Assembly: GCF_036625195.1 (NCBI RefSeq)
Contig: NZ_JAZKUG010000001.1
Span: 310,001 to 374,000 of the forward strand
Direction of reading: 5' to 3'
Length of the DNA stretch: 64,000 nucleotides
Origin: Accumulibacter sp.
GTDB lineage: Bacteria; Pseudomonadota; Gammaproteobacteria; Burkholderiales; Rhodocyclaceae
Numbering within the stretch: position 1 is the first letter of the stretch; every line of letters starts with the position of its first letter. The translations under genes were made by a program, and so were the position numbers. Shown here in pieces: positions 9,195-19,200 of this stretch. The notes below the pieces were generated by a model. The model was not told where the DNA came from, searched no databases, and was given only the letters and a program-made list of their open reading frames with translations.

Positions 9195-9462
9195 ACACAC
9201 CCCGCAGAATCCAACGGTTGGCGGCAAGTCAAGACGGCAAGTTGCCAACGACAACGGTTCAATGCGCCGCACAGCGACACACAGGAAGGACGGGCCATGA
9301 AGCCGACCGAAACCGTTCTACGCCGCTGCCGACGTCTGCAAAGCATACCCTTCTGTCGGACGACCTGACCAGCAATCTCTACATCAAGCACTGCGCCGTT
9401 GCGGGTCGCATCAGCTTCGCCAACCGTGCCCGCCATCAAGACCAGTGGGAAGTCGTCACGCT
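9195..9462. other. Gene-poor gap at left edge of defence island
   Basis: No intact gene is visible. A well-placed AAGGA and ATG at 9297 open only a 23-codon frame on the + strand, ending at 9368. Two overlapping frames continue towards the ADP-ribosylglycohydrolase remnant, which suggests frameshift decay of an older + strand gene. The short frame begins with Lys-Pro-Thr-Glu and has no recognisable domain. Confidence 0.4.
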
Positions 9463-9603
9463 CGGGCGCTGCGCCGGCTCGGCCAGGGCTGGGTCGGCGA
9501 AGAAGCGCTTGCCATCGCCCTCTGCTGCGGCCTGCGCGTCTACAGCCTGGAGGAAGGCATCTGTCTCGCGGTCAACCTGAGCGGCGACTCCGATTCCACC
9601 GGT
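9463..9603 (+). pseudogene. Remnant of an ADP-ribosylglycohydrolase (DraG-like)
   Basis: The + strand encodes about 47 residues containing LGQGWVGEEALAIALCCGLR and, shortly after, LEEGICLAVNLSGDSDSTG. These match the C-terminal part of ADP-ribosylglycohydrolases, where GDSDSTG supplies the metal-binding Asp residues. The similarity stops at about 9603, inside the 3' end of the HNH gene on the other strand, and no intact upstream frame supplies the rest. The preceding ~160 bases on this strand read as disrupted fragments, including a short frame opened by a good ribosome site at 9297. This is a broken gene whose end marks the left junction of the defence island. Family assignment rests on motif memory only. 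Confidence 0.6.
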
Positions 9604-10717
9604 TGCGGTGCCACGCCAGATATGCCTTGTGGCGATCCGCGACCCCGCGCAACCGCCACGCCGCGTCCACCCCGAGCAGCGCACGCTGCGCGTCGGATAG
9701 CCCTGAACAAACAATCACCCGGCCAGCGTCGTCAAAACCGATCCAGCCGCCATCGAACAGTGCATCGAGATGCGGCGCCAGCAGCAGGCCGTTGAACACG
9801 TCCAACCGCTCGGCATCGGTCGCGCAGTCGGCCCAGGGTTTGATGTGGGAAGCGCGCAGCAGCGGCACGATGTCCAGCCCGGTGACGGCGCAGCGGCCCT
9901 GCCAGTAGTCGATCAGCGCCTGGCGGAAGAGATCCTGGCCCACCCGCTGCACGGTCAGCCGCTCGGCTTCGGTAGTCGCCGGCAGCCCCTGCGTCGCGCG
10001 CCGGAAGGCTGCGGCGCCCTCCCAGGCCAGCAGACGCGCCACCGTACCGGCCCGTTGCAGCAAATCGTGCAGCGCCGCGTAGCCAGCGACCCCGTCGACC
10101 AAGGCCAGCCAGCCGCCGGTCGACCGCGACAGGGGGAGACCACAGTCGGCCGCCACCTTTTCCGCCCAGGCGGTGGAGGAAAAGCCGACCCGGAACGCAT
10201 CCGCCGCCAGCGCGTGGACACCCAGCTCTTCGGCGAAGGCGGTCGCGCGGAAAACCAGCCAGCCGTCACGCGCCTCAGGCGTTCGGTCGAAACCCGCGTC
10301 CTGCGCCGCCTTCTCGATGCGCGTCGCCAGCAGTCCGCCGGGCGCGGCGGCCACCGCGTCGCCACGACTGTGGCGGAAGGCTTCCCAAGCGGCAAGGAAA
10401 GCTGACAGATCGCGGCGCGAAGCAAACGCCAGCCCGACCGGGTAGCTGCCGCGCTGGCCCGAGACCGTTCGTTCCCGGCCGGCGGCAGGCTGGCTGCCCA
10501 GCCACTCGGCCAATTCCCCCCGCGTCCGTCCGAGCAACGGCGCCAGCGCCGTGGGAGCAAGGCCGATCTCGACCGCATTGCCCGGCGCATTGCCGGAAAA
10601 ATACACCGCGCAGGTCTGCCCGTGCCGGGACTTCAATCTGAAGCCATTCGCCAGCTTTGAGTAACTACCGAGCCCATCGAACGCGTCTCGGATCAGCTGT
10701 TCATACTCACCATTCAT
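9572..10717 (-). CDS. HNH endonuclease, last gene of the defence operon
   Basis: 381 residues. The C-terminal third holds an HNH_2-type nuclease: RCAVTGLDI, then LRASHIKPWADC, then NGLLLAPHLDALFD, giving the His/Asn/His-Asp metal site (about residues 268-320). The N-terminal half is not recognised; it may be a sensor or DNA-binding part. The start overlaps the McrC stop by 4 bases (ATGA, 10714-10717), so translation is coupled to McrBC. HNH genes beside mcrBC-like genes occur in restriction loci, where they can supply cleavage of modified DNA. Its 3' end runs over a broken ADP-ribosylglycohydrolase gene. Target and modification are unknown. Confidence 0.85.
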   Translation of the reverse strand: MNGEYEQLIRDAFDGLGSYSKLANGFRLKSRHGQTCAVYFSGNAPGNAVEIGLAPTALAPLLGRTRGELAEWLGSQPAAGRERTVSGQRGSYPVGLAFASRRDLSAFLAAWEAFRHSRGDAVAAAPGGLLATRIEKAAQDAGFDRTPEARDGWLVFRATAFAEELGVHALAADAFRVGFSSTAWAEKVAADCGLPLSRSTGGWLALVDGVAGYAALHDLLQRAGTVARLLAWEGAAAFRRATQGLPATTEAERLTVQRVGQDLFRQALIDYWQGRCAVTGLDIVPLLRASHIKPWADCATDAERLDVFNGLLLAPHLDALFDGGWIGFDDAGRVIVCSGLSDAQRALLGVDAAWRLRGVADRHKAYLAWHRNRWNRSRRSG

Positions 10718-12015
10718 AGCGAAACCTCCTCAAGCATCGCCGCGCGCCGCAGCAAATCCTCCAGCCGTTCGCCAACTGCGGCAAGCTCATCCAGCGCCAC
10801 TTCGCCGATGGTCACGGTCGACCGTCGCCCGCCCTCGAAAACCAGCCGCTTGCGCACGCTCTCATGGGCGCCGCCGGTCGGGTCCCAAGGGTAAAGCAAC
10901 AGCACCGCCGAGCTCGCGTAGCCCTCGGCGTAGGCCAGCACCTGGTAGAGGTCGCCCTGCGCGATGCCGAGCTTGCGTTCCTCCGGCGACAACCGCTTCC
11001 ACTTCGTATCGACGACGCAGCAGACCGCCTCCCGATGGCGCACGACGATATCCGGCCGCAGGCGGAACAGGCGCTGCTCGGTCTGCGGATCGCGCACCAG
11101 ATGGAAACGCACGTCCTGAATCGACAGCTCGAGCCCGGAACCGCGCAATTGCCGGCGCAGGGTGCGGGCGACGAATTTCTCGAAGAGGTCGTTCATGTCG
11201 AACAGCAAGGCGAACGAACTCCGGCCCCCGGCATAGAGGCCGGTCGTCGTTCCCTGCAGGAACAGCCTGGCCATGCCGAGGCAGAGACCGAAGCGCTCGT
11301 CGATGCGGTCGAGCGTCACGCGGGCCAGCCAGTCGCCGGTCGGTTCAACATCCGAAACACCCTCGAAGGCCGGCAGCAATTCGCGCAGCGCCTGCTGGGT
11401 CACGGTGTTCGAGGCCACGCGCAACATCCGCCGGATCGCCACGCGGAACAGCTGGTTCAACGCATGATCCTCGTCGAACTCGTCGAACTCGCAGGCCGAG
11501 CGCTCGCGATGGACGAGGTTGCGCCGCAGCTGTTCCTCGATCTGCAGGCGGCCGCGCACGGCCGGCAGGTCGTCCGCCTCCGCGCGGTAGCGGCGGATCA
11601 GCCCGCGCCGCAGCTGGTCGGCCAGCGCCCGCGCAAAGAGGCGCAGAAGGATGTCCAGCCAGCCATCGTCGGAATGCTCCAGCGCCGCCTGACCGGGCGT
11701 CGCCCCGTCGAGGTCGCAGGCCACCAGGAGCATCTTCAGCAGGTTCTGGCGCACCGTGGGCAGTTCGCATTCGCCCTCCGTCCGCTCGATCTTGGGCAGC
11801 AGCTCGATCGTCCGCCCCGCCACGAACACGGCGCCGACGTACTGCGCCGGCCGCACCCGGCTGCGCGACAGGTGCTCGATGAGCGGAATTTTCAGTCGCG
11901 CCGCGAGCGCATCCAGCGCATCGATTTCGGCGACCGACAACTTCCGTTCGGCAGGCGACGCCAAGCGCTCAACGACCGGGATTCTTTCGTACTCCCGGAA
12001 GCTGACCAGGCTCAT
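10714..12015 (-). CDS. mcrC: McrC-like subunit of a 5-methylcytosine-type restriction system
   Basis: 433 residues. The C-terminal half carries a PD-(D/E)XK nuclease core: RPDIVVRH followed by CVVDTKWKRL, with a downstream Gln in QGDLYQVLAYAEGY, matching McrC. The N-terminal half (with IELLPKIE, residues ~70-78) binds the McrB ring in characterised systems. McrC stimulates McrB GTP hydrolysis and cuts DNA carrying modified cytosine. The start overlaps mcrB by 4 bases and the end overlaps the HNH gene by 4 bases, so the three are one translational block. It is full length for the family with no missing catalytic residue seen. Confidence 0.9.
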   Translation of the reverse strand: MSLVSFREYERIPVVERLASPAERKLSVAEIDALDALAARLKIPLIEHLSRSRVRPAQYVGAVFVAGRTIELLPKIERTEGECELPTVRQNLLKMLLVACDLDGATPGQAALEHSDDGWLDILLRLFARALADQLRRGLIRRYRAEADDLPAVRGRLQIEEQLRRNLVHRERSACEFDEFDEDHALNQLFRVAIRRMLRVASNTVTQQALRELLPAFEGVSDVEPTGDWLARVTLDRIDERFGLCLGMARLFLQGTTTGLYAGGRSSFALLFDMNDLFEKFVARTLRRQLRGSGLELSIQDVRFHLVRDPQTEQRLFRLRPDIVVRHREAVCCVVDTKWKRLSPEERKLGIAQGDLYQVLAYAEGYASSAVLLLYPWDPTGGAHESVRKRLVFEGGRRSTVTIGEVALDELAAVGERLEDLLRRAAMLEEVSL

Positions 12016-14459
12016 TCGTAGATCGCCTTGACCATGCCCGGCGTCAGCTTGGGCGCCACCTCGAACATCGACCGCCCATCGCCGATTTCCGCGCCATCGC
12101 CGAACAGCTTCGCCGCATCGACGTCAAGCACGCGGACGATCTGTGCCTCCTTCCTCTTGTGCGTGTCGCCAAGAATCAGCCTGATCTTCGACCAGTCCTC
12201 GAAGAAATATTCCTGCAGCAGCGGGATCACCTTGCGCAGCAGGCAATGCTCGAGATCGGCGAACGCCTTGATGCCCATGAAGTAAGCGTGGCCCAGCGTG
12301 TGGTCGCGGTCGAACAGGTAGGCGATGCGCCGGTTCAACGTGTCGAGCAATCTGGGCAATTCCACGCCGTCTACCGCAGCAGACGACAGCACGCTGAAAT
12401 CCGGCATCAGTTCCTCGAACACGAAGCGGCGGCGCAGCGCCGTATCGAGCAGCGCGATCGAGCGGTCGGCCGTGTTCATCGTCCCGACGATGTAGAGATT
12501 GGGCGGCAAACCGAATGCCGGTTCCTCTTCCGGGTCGACATAGGGCAGGCAGCAGCTCAGTTCGTTGGCCGCCCCGAGCCGCTTGTCGTCCTCGATCAAC
12601 GTGATCAGCTCGCCGAAAATCTTGGCGATGTTGCCGCGGTTGATTTCGTCGATGACCAGTACGAAGTTTCTCAAGGGCTCCGGGGAACGCTCCTCGGGCA
12701 CACCCAGTTTGCCGTCGAGCGCTTCCAGATGCTTGAGCACCGCAAAGAAGAAGGACTGATTGTAGGTGCACGTCTCCATGTCGCCCGGCGCCTTGAATTT
12801 CTCCCTTTGCGGCCACAGCGCCGCCAGCCTCTGGCGCGCCACGTTGTAGCGAAGGCTCTCCTCGGTCTTGCTCAGGATCACTCCCTTGCCCTGCTTGCCG
12901 GCCCGCGCCTGTGTCTTCTTGCCGCCGTGCAGCGTCATCTCGACGAACTGCTCCGACGCATTCGAGATGTCCTTGAGCAGTCGGTCGAAGGCCCGGTCGA
13001 AGCGCTGCATGTCGGTGAGCGCGTTGCCCGCCGTCAGCCGCGAAGCCCGCCAGTTCTCCTCGGCGGCATCCGCGAGGCGCTTCAACGGCCCCGGCTCGAC
13101 CGAATAGACCACACTCGTTCCCTCGGTCGAAGGCCGGATGCCGACCACGAAATCCTGGTAGGTGTAGGACGGGTGAAAGCTCACGAACTCGACCTGGCCG
13201 CCGGCGCGGTACTCGTCGAAGCGCTTCTTGGTTCCGGGATACGCGTCGACCGCCTTCAGTTCGTGAACCGGTCTCTCCTCGATGATCGCCACCGCCTCGG
13301 CCACCGCGCGGTAGGTCTTGCCGGTGCCCGGCGGGCCGTAGAGGATGCGGTTCAATGGTCCTTGCATTTCTTGCTCCATTTTTCCTGGTTGGCCGCCTGT
13401 TCCGCCGGGCCCCATCGGCTGCAGCTCCGGAATATCCTCCAGCTTGATGCCGAAGCAAGGCTTGAGCAGTGTTTCCTCGAAGGGCATCAATTGATCCGGC
13501 GGCACCTGCCAGAACGTCGAGTTACCGCCCGGCGCCCATTTCTTTCTGGCCCCCGCATCAGCAGTGTTTCCCTGGCACTGCAGCAGAAGCTCATAGGGCC
13601 GTTCGATCCACTCCTCGCCCTTGGCCGACGGGCGGACCGGTCCGGCAAGCCGTGCCAGGGCGCGAACGTCGTTGCCGTAACAGAGATAGAACACGGAGCC
13701 TTCCGCCGCCTCCCGGAACTTCTTCGCCTGCCCTGCCCCGGTGTCGCGATGCAGCACCGCAATGCGCTGTTCGGCCAGCTTTTCGCGTTCCCCCGGCGCG
13801 AAGCTGCCATCGTTGCCGTGCGACAGCTTGAACACCTTGATCGCCTTCTCGCTCCAGACCTTCCAGACGCGCGCGCCGAAATCCAGGACCTCCTCGTCTG
13901 TGCCCTTCTGCGCCATGACCGCCGCCTGCAGGTCGGCCATGCTCTGCGACGTGTCGGATGAGCCGAGAAACGCCAGGAGCGGCGCGGTGGTGAAGATGGC
14001 GACGATGCGCGGGTTCTGGCGGTCCTGATAATGGAACGCGATCTTCCATTTGAACGCCTGTCCGAGATCGGCCGCTTCGATCGTCGCCAGATCGCCCCTT
14101 GCCGCCGCCGCGGCCACCCCGGCAACGAGGCTACGGATCTGACCGAACGCGGCTTCCTCATCCACCCCGTACTTGGAATACCAGCCGTAGCCCTCCGAGT
14201 AGCTGTTGCCTTCGCCCCCGGCCTTGTCGCTCTTGTCCTTGCGCGAATAGATGCCGAACTTGAAGGCGGAGCCACCCCAGATGCTGCCCATCCCGTCCAG
14301 CCGGCTTTCGATCCAGCTGGTGAAGGAATCGGGATCGCCAGCCTGGGTGTATTCGCTCAGCGTCAGCGATGACAAGCTTGCCAGCGGAAATTTCGCAAGG
14401 AAGCTGTTCCAAAGCAAGTCCTGCGCCTGACGATCGCCCTCGGTCCTCGTTAGATCCAC
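12012..14459 (-). CDS. mcrB: McrB-like AAA+ GTPase with a long N-terminal domain
   Basis: 815 residues. The AAA+ domain occupies about residues 365-800: Walker A YGPPGTGKTY (~372-381), Walker B FVLVIDEINRG, and the McrB sensor signature GTMNTADRSIALLDTALRRR. The N-terminal ~340 residues form a separate module (segments KWKIAFHYQD and VFYLCYGND) that should recognise modified DNA. I suspect an EVE-like or related reader fold, but that is inference. In characterised systems McrB hexamers translocate with McrC to cut modified DNA. It lies 23 bases after the DUF4276 gene and overlaps mcrC. The start at 14459 (ATG GAT CTA ACG) is the first in frame and gives a full domain. Confidence 0.9.
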   Translation of the reverse strand: MDLTRTEGDRQAQDLLWNSFLAKFPLASLSSLTLSEYTQAGDPDSFTSWIESRLDGMGSIWGGSAFKFGIYSRKDKSDKAGGEGNSYSEGYGWYSKYGVDEEAAFGQIRSLVAGVAAAAARGDLATIEAADLGQAFKWKIAFHYQDRQNPRIVAIFTTAPLLAFLGSSDTSQSMADLQAAVMAQKGTDEEVLDFGARVWKVWSEKAIKVFKLSHGNDGSFAPGEREKLAEQRIAVLHRDTGAGQAKKFREAAEGSVFYLCYGNDVRALARLAGPVRPSAKGEEWIERPYELLLQCQGNTADAGARKKWAPGGNSTFWQVPPDQLMPFEETLLKPCFGIKLEDIPELQPMGPGGTGGQPGKMEQEMQGPLNRILYGPPGTGKTYRAVAEAVAIIEERPVHELKAVDAYPGTKKRFDEYRAGGQVEFVSFHPSYTYQDFVVGIRPSTEGTSVVYSVEPGPLKRLADAAEENWRASRLTAGNALTDMQRFDRAFDRLLKDISNASEQFVEMTLHGGKKTQARAGKQGKGVILSKTEESLRYNVARQRLAALWPQREKFKAPGDMETCTYNQSFFFAVLKHLEALDGKLGVPEERSPEPLRNFVLVIDEINRGNIAKIFGELITLIEDDKRLGAANELSCCLPYVDPEEEPAFGLPPNLYIVGTMNTADRSIALLDTALRRRFVFEELMPDFSVLSSAAVDGVELPRLLDTLNRRIAYLFDRDHTLGHAYFMGIKAFADLEHCLLRKVIPLLQEYFFEDWSKIRLILGDTHKRKEAQIVRVLDVDAAKLFGDGAEIGDGRSMFEVAPKLTPGMVKAIYE

Positions 14460-14482
14460 TCAACCCCCCTTGTTTTCGATGC

Positions 14483-15064
14483 TCATTCGGCAAGCGCCCG
14501 TTCGCATTCCTTCACGAATTTGCGGAAGGAACGGCTGTGGGCGCACGCCAGATCGATATCGAGCATGGCACTCAGGGCCGGTTGGTCACTCACTGGGTGA
14601 TAGCCCCTGCTCGCCATGCGCTCACCCAACCATCCTTTGGCGTTGCGAATCGCCTCGGCAGCAACCGGCGCCTGCAGCGTTTCCGGCAACCCGCGCTTGC
14701 CCGCCAGGGAAGCCACACCGGCAAGAAACCAGGCCTCATACTCGCGATTGGCCAGCACGACCGCCAGCCGGACGGGTCCCGCAACCTCCCGGGCCCGTGT
14801 CTCAATCGCCGCCGCAAGTTCGGCCGGGCAATCGTCATCGGCATCCAACAGAACCAGTACCATTCCATCCCCGGCCTTGGCCGCGGCAAGCCGCACATGA
14901 CGGTGGAACTCTTCCTCACGCTGGAGGAAGCGATGCCGATGCACGCGGATGGGCGGACTCACGTTCAGGTCGAATACCCCTCTCGCCTCGGCAATCCGGC
15001 GCAGCAACAGGGGAACCGCCTTGACCTCCCCGTCACCTTCGACGATACAGACGATGTGGCTCAT
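14483..15064 (-). CDS. DUF4276 TOPRIM-like protein, partner of the adjacent ATPase
   Basis: 193 residues with a TOPRIM-type core: IVCIVEGDGEV (Glu at residue 9) near the start and VLVLLDADDDCP (Asp pair at about 72-76), the two acidic motifs that bind metal in TOPRIM nucleases and primases. This matches DUF4276. A separate TOPRIM protein encoded with an SMC-like ATPase is the split version of the OLD (overcoming lysogenisation defect) nuclease arrangement and resembles PARIS or AbiL-type pairs. Its start overlaps the ATPase stop by 4 bases. A role as the nuclease or effector of the ATPase is inference from this pairing. Confidence 0.82.
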   Translation of the reverse strand: MSHIVCIVEGDGEVKAVPLLLRRIAEARGVFDLNVSPPIRVHRHRFLQREEEFHRHVRLAAAKAGDGMVLVLLDADDDCPAELAAAIETRAREVAGPVRLAVVLANREYEAWFLAGVASLAGKRGLPETLQAPVAAEAIRNAKGWLGERMASRGYHPVSDQPALSAMLDIDLACAHSRSFRKFVKECERALAE

Positions 15065-16287
15065 TGCTCGGCCCCGAACAACTTCAGCTGCCGCCCTTCC
15101 GGATCGGCCAGACGGCTCGGATCGGGTTCGAGCTGGTTCAGGGTCAGCAATTCGCCGGCCGTGAACAAGCCTTCGCGAATAGCCATGCGCGACGCCTGGT
15201 CAACTGGCGCGATCTTGGTAACGCCCGCACGCGCGGAAACCGCCAGCAGACTTTCCACGGCAACGGAAGCATCGTCGAGCAGTTCGGGACTATGGCTGGT
15301 GACGAGTATCTGACTGCGCGTCGCTGCCCGCGTCAACGCATCGCGCACCACCGCTGCCGCCGCCGGATGCAGCGCCACCTCCGGTTCCTCGATGCCCACC
15401 ACGCTGGGGCGGCCGCTCCCTCCACCCTGATACAAGGCAACGAGAATACCCAGCGCCCGCAAGGTCCCGTCCGACATGCTGTTGGCCGGAAAACGCCACG
15501 GCTGTTTCGAGCCCGCGATGTCCTGACGGAATACCAGGGTCTCCATGTGCCCGACGCCGGCTCGCTCGACGCCTTGCACCGACGGCACGACCAGTTTGAG
15601 ATAGTCCTCGACCAGCGCCTTGTCTTCCGGTGCTTGACGCTCCATGAAGGCGAGCACGCTGGCGATGTTCTCACCGAGCGACTTCAATGCCGAGCCATCC
15701 TGCGGCTTCTGCAGATCACGAATGACTCGCGGGTTGAGGTTGTAAAAAGTCATCCGGCTCAAGGCATCGAATACCGGCCGGAATGCCGGCAGCCCCCCGG
15801 CGTTGACCAAGGCCAGGCGATCCGGCGTGCTGACCGGAAAGACTTCTTCGCTCGTTCTTTCCGGCGCGCCCTGCACGACCCGATAGCTCGGACCGCCACC
15901 CGGACCGGCAATCGCGCACTCCTCCTGTTGCACCTCGAAACCGCCGGCTGGCCGCGGCCCGATGTTGAAAGCGTAACGGCCATCCCGTCCATCCGGCAGA
16001 CGAAAATCCAGACGCACGCCGAAATGGTTCGGATGCCCGCCAGAGCGGCGCCGCACCTCGGAAAGGCCGCCACGCAAATGCAGCGCATTCTCGAGCGAGC
16101 CTTGCAAGGCGTCCTTGACGAAGTGCAGAACGTCGAGAAAGTTGCTCTTTCCCGAGCCGTTCGGGCCGACCAGATAGCTCAGCGGCCCGAGTTCGACATC
16201 GCAGGCGGCGATGCTCTTGAAATTCTTGGCCCGAACCCGGCGGATGAACACACTCGATGCCATCACAAAATCCCTGATCTCGTTCAT
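15061..16287 (-). CDS. SMC-like/OLD-type AAA ATPase
   Basis: 408 residues with an ABC/SMC-type nucleotide-binding domain split by a central insertion: Walker A YLVGPNGSGKSNFLDVLHF at about 38-56, signature region NSMSDGTLRALGILVAL, Walker B VVGIEEPEVALHP, and the switch histidine in ILVTSHSPELLDD. No TOPRIM domain is fused; it is supplied by the next gene. The central part (about 100-230) should be the dimerisation or sensing insert. It overlaps the methyltransferase gene by 4 bases upstream and the DUF4276 gene by 4 bases downstream. An internal Met at residue 9 (MASSVFIRRV) is an alternative start. In defence contexts such ATPases sense phage products and hold the nuclease inactive; here that is inference. 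Confidence 0.88.
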   Translation of the reverse strand: MNEIRDFVMASSVFIRRVRAKNFKSIAACDVELGPLSYLVGPNGSGKSNFLDVLHFVKDALQGSLENALHLRGGLSEVRRRSGGHPNHFGVRLDFRLPDGRDGRYAFNIGPRPAGGFEVQQEECAIAGPGGGPSYRVVQGAPERTSEEVFPVSTPDRLALVNAGGLPAFRPVFDALSRMTFYNLNPRVIRDLQKPQDGSALKSLGENIASVLAFMERQAPEDKALVEDYLKLVVPSVQGVERAGVGHMETLVFRQDIAGSKQPWRFPANSMSDGTLRALGILVALYQGGGSGRPSVVGIEEPEVALHPAAAAVVRDALTRAATRSQILVTSHSPELLDDASVAVESLLAVSARAGVTKIAPVDQASRMAIREGLFTAGELLTLNQLEPDPSRLADPEGRQLKLFGAEQ

Positions 16288-19200
16288 CGTTGGTTACCTT
16301 GGCAGCCGCCGGCCGCGAGCCGGTCCCAGGCTTCCAGGACCAGGCGGCGGGTGCGGTATTCGCCGAATTCGCGGGTTTCGTTGTTCTTGAGGACGCGGAA
16401 GGTCTCGGAGGGGTAGTCGGCGCCCATGATGTCGGCGGGGTCGAGGATGTAGCGCAGTTCGTCGCGGCTGAGGCCGTAGAGGCGGGCGTAGCAGGCGTCG
16501 AGTTCGGCGCGCAGGACGGCGCGACGGTCGGGGTCCCAGGCGAAGGGCGGGCCGACGTAGCCGAGGTCGGCGGCCCACGGCGCGAGGTCGTGGGCGGTGT
16601 CGCTCAGTTCGAGGACACGCGGGACGATGAAGGCGACGTCGGATGCGCTGTAGCGGTCGGGCGGGAGCACCGGCAACTGCTTGTAGATGAAATAGTTCAT
16701 GTGCGTACCGCCAGTCTTGTGGCGGGCGACGAAATCGAAGACTAGCGAGGTGAGATTGCCGAGCAGCGCGGCACATGGACGCCAATCCTGGCGCGGCGAA
16801 AAAAACATCAGCGGCAGGTTGTTCCCCACCCCAACCCGCGGCACCACCGACGCGATCACCGTGCGCTCATTGGTCGCATTGGTGATGTCCCGCCAGCCCA
16901 TCAGCCAGCCGCGCTGCCATCTTCTTAAAGCGAGGCGGGATTCGAGTTCTGCCGCGTCGACCCAGTAACGCGGCGTTACCGCAAAATTCGGGTCTCTTTT
17001 GGCGTCGACCGCGACATCGCCGCTGGTGCCGTCAGCACCGTAGGTCGCCCAGCGATGGTCGAACTGGTGAACCATCTTCGCCTCGTAGAGGGGCAGCCGA
17101 TTTGAACCTGCGGAGTCAATAAAGTGCTGGCTGTCTTCAGCCATATGAAACAACCGAGAATGGAGCCAAAGACCCCACGGGTTGCGCTCGGGCGGCCCTT
17201 CGGCGATCAGCACCGGCGCGGCGCGGTAGAGCTTCTTGGTCAGCTCGGCATCGCGCTCGCTGCGGAAGACCGGGCAGGTCAGCGTGTTGGGGTTGATCAG
17301 GCGGAATTCGTCGGGCGTCAGCCGGAAGCGGCGGCGCGGGTCGGCCAGTTGCGCGACCTGAGTGGCGAAGCAGACGAAGTCAGCGGCGGCGGCGCGGCCG
17401 AGGGTGAGCAGGCAGAACTTCATGCGGCTATCGACCGCCGGAAATACCGCTTCCCGGTTCTCGATGTCGTAGAGGCTGGCCAGACGGCCGCTCTGGGTCA
17501 GGTCGGCAAAGAAGGCCTTGGTGCTGTCGTCGGTGGCGATCCCGGTCGGGACGATGAACCCCGCTCGCCCGGTATCCGCGACCAGTTGGGCGAAGGTCTC
17601 GGCGAACAGCGCATAGGTATTGACGTCGCCGACGCCGGTCAGCGGGTAACGCCCGGCGTCGTGCGCGAACAGGCTGGCCGCTTCGGCGCTGCGCCGGGCG
17701 GCGAGGAAATCGGCGTGCAGTTGCTGTTCGGCGGCATTGGGCGGCTGCAGCCCCTGCGCCGCCTCGACCTCCGGGTAGAGCACATGCAGCAGCCGGCCCT
17801 CGCGCAGGAGTTCGATACGCCGCCCGCGCTCGGCCTTGTGCGGCGCTTCGGCGACGAGCGGGCTGCGGCTGGCGAAGAATTCCTCCTCCTGCAGCTTGAT
17901 GCGCTCCCACGGCGGGTTGCCGAGCAGCACCGAAAAGCCGCCCTTGGCCTTGACCTGCGGAAAAGCCTGCCACCAGTGGAAGGCCTGCGCCGAGCGCGCG
18001 GCATCGCCGGCCGTCTTGGCAACACCGGGCCGCGGGTCGCCGCCATTCATCACCAGCCAGAGGTCCTGGCTGGTCGGCACCGTCGCTTGCGTGACCGCCG
18101 TCTTGGGCAGGACGAAGGCGGCGACGAAGATGTCCGCCGCCAGGCGGGCGCGCGAGGCGTAGCTTTTCGCCTCGGCGTCGGCAAAAGCGGCGCGCTTGGC
18201 TTCCTGCTCGGCCAGCGTGGCGTCGGGCAAGGCGTCGAGCGCCGCGGCGTCGGCGGCGGATTCGAGGCCCAGGGTGAGGTTGACCGCAGCCTGCGCCCGC
18301 GCCTTGTCGATGGCCTTGCGGGCGTCGCGGTTGGCTTTCTTGAGCGCCTTGACGGCTTCCCTGTCGTCGCCGGAAAGGGCGTCGAAGGCCTTGTCCGGGA
18401 TGCCGGCGTCGAGCACGGCGGGGTCGACGATACCGAGCAGCGCGTCGCCGCAGCGCAGGTGGTGGTCGAGGAAGGTGAGCGCGCGGTCGGGCGAGTAGGC
18501 TTCGAGCCAGAGCGCGGTACGGGCGAGCTCGACGGCCATCGGGTTCTTGTCGACGCCGTGGATGCAGTGGGCGACGACGTCGCGCAGGGCATGGCGATAG
18601 TCGGCGGGCAGCGGGTTGCCATCGGTGGCGGAAAGGCGCGCGACTTCCTCGGCGATGCGGCGGGCGGCGGCGAGCAGGAAGTGGCCGGAGCCGCAGGCGG
18701 GGTCGCAGACGGTGAGCTCGAGCAGCGCCCTGACCGGCGCCTGCGGGTTGTCGGCGAGGGTGCGGGCGATGACCGGGTCGAGGGCGCTCTTGATCAACTC
18801 CTGCACCAGGCTGTCGGGGGTGTAGTAGGAGCCGGTGAGCTTGCGCGCGTTGCCGCGGCTCGAGCCGGCCTCGGCGTCACCGACGAAGCCGAAACGGCGG
18901 ACGCTTGCGCTCAACGTCATCTCCGGCACCAATTCGAGCAGGCTTTCGTAGACGCTGCCGAGTTCCTCGGAATCCATGTCGCGGTAATTGACGCGCGAGA
19001 GTGCGGCGCCCTCGCGGAAGAAGCAGAGGCCGAAGAGCGCGCTGAGCAGCGCATGGTTGTCGAGCTGGGCGGCGTCGAGCTCCGGGCACTGGGCGGCGTG
19101 AAAGAGGCCGCCGAGGGCGGGCAAACCCAGCGCCGGTTGGCCGGAACCGAGGCCAGCGAAGGTGATGGTCAGCGCCTGCCAGAGGTCGGCATGGCGGTCG

